Shown piece by piece: positions 60,505-64,000 of a stretch of 64,000 bases of DNA (its first letter is position 1; the number at the start of each line of letters is the position of its first letter). The stretch is taken from the NCBI GenBank assembly GCA_026874595.1, contig CM049318.1, positions 44,310,456 through 44,374,455 on the forward strand, in the 5' to 3' direction. Position numbers and translations under genes: made by a program. Below the pieces are notes generated by a model. The model did not search any database and was not told where the DNA came from. It saw only the letters and a program-made list of their open reading frames with translations. The stretch is from Sipunculus nudus (taxonomy: Eukaryota > Annelida > Sipuncula > Golfingiida > Sipunculidae).

Positions 60505-61475
60505 AACAAGGGACCTATGGGTCACTGTGCTCAGCTGACGTTAACCTTGAAGGTAAAAATCTAAAATAATATCTAATGGAGATAAAGTGTAAGAGGAAGA
60601 GGTAATAAAGGCCATGGTTGGTTTATATGATTGGTTTGTATTGATGAGCAAGAAATTGTTGCAAAAATATTTTGTGACCTGACTATGTGTTTCCTAATGT
60701 TGAAACTAAAGCATGTGAGCAGTTTGTGAACAAATGATCTGTACTATTACCATGATCATTAGTTGGTTTTTTGATTAACTGTTGACATTTCAGTAGTTTA
60801 CACATTTGTTCAATTGAATCTATTTTTTTGCATAATATATATTTTTAATTATATATGTATTTTTTTATGAAATGTATACAGCTGAAATATAGCTAATTAA
60901 CAACATAAAACAGGGCAAACAAAGCCTGATCTCAAATTCTGCTGAGGCAGGAAAATAATGAACAAATGTTTGTATTAAATCCTCATTTTTTTATCACATC
61001 AATTATTTTCTAATTTAAGTTTATATTTCTATACATTTCCAATTTAACATATATATCTGAATATAAAAGTTGATTCATAATTCTCAATTGCCTCATCATA
61101 AATCTCAATCTTGTCAGATAACACCACATCATGCATACAAATGTTATTTATTTTTTACCACAATAAATATCTAAAAATAATACTTGATTTAGATTTCAAA
61201 ATTTTTAATTGTGTCTTTATTTATCCATAATGTGCTTCATATTTTATAATAATTTAAGCACACTGATGGGTTCATTTATATTTGTTAAAATCATTTAAAA
61301 GAAAACTGATTTCTTTAAAAATGCTACATTACACAACATTGCATCTTCTGGATTGCACCTTGAATTATTTTTTCAAGGAAAGTTTTTGCATATCGGAGTG
61401 GAAACAGCATTACAATTAAGGAGATACAGTGAAAACAATAACAATTACTGCATAACACTTGGTGGGTTGGGTTAG

Positions 61476-61513
<38 letters not shown>

Positions 61514-62393
61514 GATTGGGGTGATATGAGAATAACTGTACACCTGTCACAGCAGGGGATCTCCCCCAGTGACTGTAACAAATCAGAAACCCTGGCATAG
61601 CTGACTTCCAGTGACCTGGAGTGGGACCCTGCATCTGTAATCAAAGTGAGTGACTACAGAAAAAAAAATCAATAACTAGCTTAATTTTTAAGCTTTTATT
61701 TTCAAATTTCAGATTTAGACAAACTAAATATTTATGTTTACATGCTGTGAAAATTAAATCAATGGTGCTTACAAGAAAAAAACGTGCCATGGTCAAAGTT
61801 GGGCAAAATTTAAGGTACTGATTTTTTTTTATGCTAATAACTTAAAAAATTTACAAAATTCAGATCTAATTTTGGGTAAACAATTGAATCTTAATTAAAC
61901 ATAGTTATATACTTGAGAAAATAGACTCTAGTTTCAAAATTTTTCATGTTAAGGGAGTTATTATTTTTTTGATTACAAAGTCCATTATGTTTGGGCCCAT
62001 AACTTAAAGAATTTATACTTTACAGATTTAATTTCTGGCATGTACATAGGAACTTTATAGAGGAATATTTATGGTAAATATGAGGAAAAACAGACGAGTG
62101 GTTTCAATATAAGGCAGTCCTGAACTGTGAAAATAGGTTTTTAATAAAAAATTGAGGTTTTTCCTTAATTTCTCAAAGGAACGAAGTCGCAAAGACCAAG
62201 TTTTTGGCTTGGTAGGAGATCTTGGGGACATCTAACATTATGCCGAATTTTGGATTCCTAGGTCAAACGGTTTCAAAACGTGCCACATCTACGGACAGAC
62301 GGACGGACAGACGGACGGACGGCAAGACAGACGGACGATGGACAAAGAGTGATCGCTATAGCTCAGATGACTTACAGTCAGCTGAGCTAAAAA
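60505..62393 (+). mobile_element. Complete E element, copy 4
   Basis: 1,889 bp. Head, E leader, 35-bp G-run (61478-61512), D body from about 61781, a long GACG/GACAG microsatellite (about 62292-62340), and the hairpin at 62359-62389. The last ~120 bp resemble the A-type tail (GACAAAGAGTGATCGCTATA) rather than the E tail (CAATGGACCACGACTATAG), which suggests recombination at the microsatellite. Confidence 0.85.
61478..61512 (+). repeat. 35-bp poly-G tract in E
   Basis: Longest G homopolymer of the window, at the conserved E position. The exact length should be treated as approximate. Confidence 0.85.
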
Positions 62394-62880
62394 TGAGGGC
62401 GCAGCAGTTCAAATGTGACCTGATGATAAACCCAATTCGCTTAAAATGCAAACCAAGTTTTTTCAAACAGTTGAGAGATATAGTTCCAATAATCTGGGAA
62501 TTCTGCATCTAAACATTGTGCCTAGACGTCTAGACGCTGTGTCTAGACGTCTAGACACATTGTCTAGACACCCCCCCCCCAGCCAGGTCAGTTGCCATGG
62601 TGATGTCTGGACCCCACCTGTTTGTACTGAGTGACCTCTTGACTTGGCTGCTGAAACTCAGAATGTTGTCAAATCTGTTTTCAAATACAGAAAGCCTTTT
62701 TCAATTGGCTACAATGCTTTTTTAAAATTGTATTTATCCAATCTATTCTTATAAAACTGGCAGAACTCTACCATTGAATAATTCTTGTAAAGTTTAAACC
62801 AATCAGCTTAACAGTTTCATTATAAATCAGTGTATAAGCTAGAAGAGTTTAAAATTACATTTTCGCTTGTAAAAACACAT
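62394..62880 (+). repeat. TCTAGAC block with B-derived left end
   Basis: TGAGGGCGCAGCAGTTCA follows the E tail at the same B position used by the A insertion at 13197. TCTAGAC units at 62521-62570 are the most expanded of the five copies and are followed by a C-run (about 62571-62580). Confidence 0.75.
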
Positions 62881-63197
62881 CAATGTAGGTGGCGCCACCA
62901 ATACCTCAAAATCATATGTGACATATGTGACAAACATTGGTATAAAAATTTGGTGATTATAGCTCTAGCCGTTTCTGAGATTTTGATTTTTGTGTGCTTT
63001 TTTGGACAGGTGACTAAGTTCAACCGCCTGTAACTCAGCCAAAAATTTCTGAACTGGAACCATTCGAACAAACTTGAGAGACTGTTCCAGGGATCATTTC
63101 TGTGAAATATTGGACAATTTGGCTGGACAGTTTCACAAAAGAAGATTTTTAAGCTTTTTCTCTATAAAGTCTAAATTAATGCAGATATCCAATAATA
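62881..63197 (+). mobile_element. Family C monomer, left of an insertion
   Basis: GTAGGTGGCGCCACCAATAC to CCAATAATA. Continues at 63793 after a 595-bp insert. Confidence 0.8.
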
Positions 63198-63792
63198 ATA
63201 TCACTAGCGGATAAAATACCTAAACAAAGCTTTAGGAACCAGATTGTAAAAGCTTCAGATTAGTCCTTCAGTTATTTCTACTTTGTTCATTAATGTAACT
63301 TGAATTATCATTCCTGGTTTCACAATCCAAGTGTTTCACAGATTACACGTTATTAATACAATTAGGTTTATAATTTGGAATGCCAGTGTTTCATAGTCCA
63401 GTGCACAAGGTTCATGTAACATCAGGATAAGAGGTGTCTAACTCTCAAGGTGCCAGGAAAGAAGAATTGATTAACAAACTGTCTGGCATTAATTAGATTG
63501 TGTATTAACCATTTGGCTTTGATAGGTATAGAACTGAGATGTCTACTTTCATGTATTAATGTGTTTGTGTTATGTAATATGTGCCTTGTATGATCTGCTA
63601 TAAAAATGTTGATGTCAATTATGAATGTTGAACATGTATATATATGCGTACTGGTTACTAAACCAGACAGTCAGTGTCTGGACTTCATCAGATACAAGTG
63701 ATTATAATAAAAAAGTAAACTGCAACAAAGTTCTTGTGGATTCAATTTAACCACATATGACAGAGCATCAAGAGGAACAAAAATCTACACGG
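63198..63792 (+). mobile_element. 595-bp insertion with 8-bp target duplication, LTR-like signals
   Basis: CAATAATA flanks the insert at 63190-63197 and 63793-63800. Uninterrupted C copies at about 9625 and 44549 read CCAATAATAAGCTCC. The insert carries CTATAAAAA at 63598-63606 and AATAAAA at about 63706, an LTR-like promoter and polyadenylation spacing. Its ends (ATATCACTAGCGG and CTACACGG) are not TG...CA and show no terminal inverted repeat. Its class is unknown. Confidence 0.7.
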
Positions 63793-63971
63793 CAATAATA
63801 AGCTCCAGGGCACCAAGTTTCACATGTGACTAATTCTTACATGTAATTTGGAGCTGCTAGCTCCGACGGTTTCTGACTTACAGCCATGGACGACGGAAAG
63901 CCAGCCCTGGACGGTGGACAGCTGATGGACGATGCTGTGCCATCGCATAAGCTCACAGGTTCGCTAAAAAG
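63793..63971 (+). mobile_element. Family C 3' end after the insertion
   Basis: AGCTCCAGGGCACCAAGTTT to the C terminus CACAGGTTCGCTAAAAA, parallel to 9625-9786 and 44549-44732. Confidence 0.8.
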
Positions 63972-64000
63972 TTCATCATTCTGGGATGTGTAATAAACCC

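Noticed and set aside
61324-61644. 106-codon minus-strand frame with a proline run
   Set aside because: The proline run is the antisense translation of the poly-G tract. Versions in the other E copies change frame with tract length.

Overview
The window is AT-rich invertebrate-type nuclear DNA made almost entirely of transposon-derived repeats. It holds no prokaryotic-style gene layout, no operon and no intact long reading frame. Only two stretches can be tied to known protein families. One is a 203-bp internal exon on the minus strand near 55.3 kb, encoding the glutamine-rich N-terminal segment of a class IIa histone deacetylase (HDAC4/5/7/9 type), which makes this a metazoan genome. The other is a decayed Ty3/gypsy pol remnant with a 3' LTR at 18.5-20.4 kb. 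Tandem ~280-340 bp core units followed by an (ACGG)n microsatellite and a conserved end recall the 'pearl' / Helitron-like non-autonomous elements described from bivalve molluscs. A lophotrochozoan, probably a bivalve, is therefore my best guess, but it is an inference.

The rest is a mosaic of at least four non-autonomous element families with the same plan: a 5' palindrome or hairpin, a 5' subterminal sequence, one or more tandem monomers, a short-period microsatellite, a 3' hairpin whose arm is the reverse complement of the 5' subterminal sequence, and a short A-run. Family A has head AACAAGTGACCCATGGGTCA, subterminal GCTCAGCTGACT, ~336-bp monomers, and a tail hairpin ending CAGCTGAGCT-AAAAA. 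E, F and D are length variants that share this head and/or tail. Family B has head hairpin GTAGTCG-ACAAG-CGACTAC, subterminal GTATCCGCC, ~278-bp monomers, and tail GGCGGATAC-AAAAA. Family C has head AGGCCT-AC-AGGCCT, subterminal GCGAACCTGTG, several monomer types, and tail CACAGGTTCGC-TAAAAA. A fourth family (here 'H', one copy at 47.2-48.9 kb) has subterminal GCTTGCCGGAAATC and ~328-bp monomers. The A, B and C monomers share almost nothing except a 12-bp palindrome, GGTGGCGCCACC. This contains, on both strands, a core resembling the CTCF-type motif AGGTGGCGC. H monomers carry the related GCGCCCCCTAGCGG.

Layout. 0-1.8 kb: D elements with a 204-bp MITE. 1.8-7.5 kb: C interrupted by composite A, which itself contains B. 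7.5-12.1 kb: C/B fragments. 12.2-15.8 kb: a three-level nest (E containing B containing A). 15.8-17.5 kb: sequence with no repeat I recognise. 17.8-18.5 kb: a recent tandem duplication. 18.5-20.4 kb: gypsy remnant. 21-26.3 kb: D containing C, then another D. 27-34 kb: B arrays, A-type arrays and a second A-containing-B composite. 34-44 kb: paired G-family and F copies, then an A-type array split by F and E elements. 44-49 kb: C split by E and H. 49.3-50.3 kb: TA satellite with an LTR-like insertion. 50.9-54.4 kb: B, C and A fragments. 54.4-56.6 kb: the HDAC exon and its surroundings. 56.6-64 kb: E, F, G and C copies, including a 595-bp insertion with an 8-bp target duplication.

No transposase, Rep/helicase or tyrosine recombinase is visible, so all these families must be mobilised in trans. 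Comparing occupied with empty sites inside the window shows insertion into A-runs without target-site duplication, which fits a Helitron-like mechanism but does not prove it.
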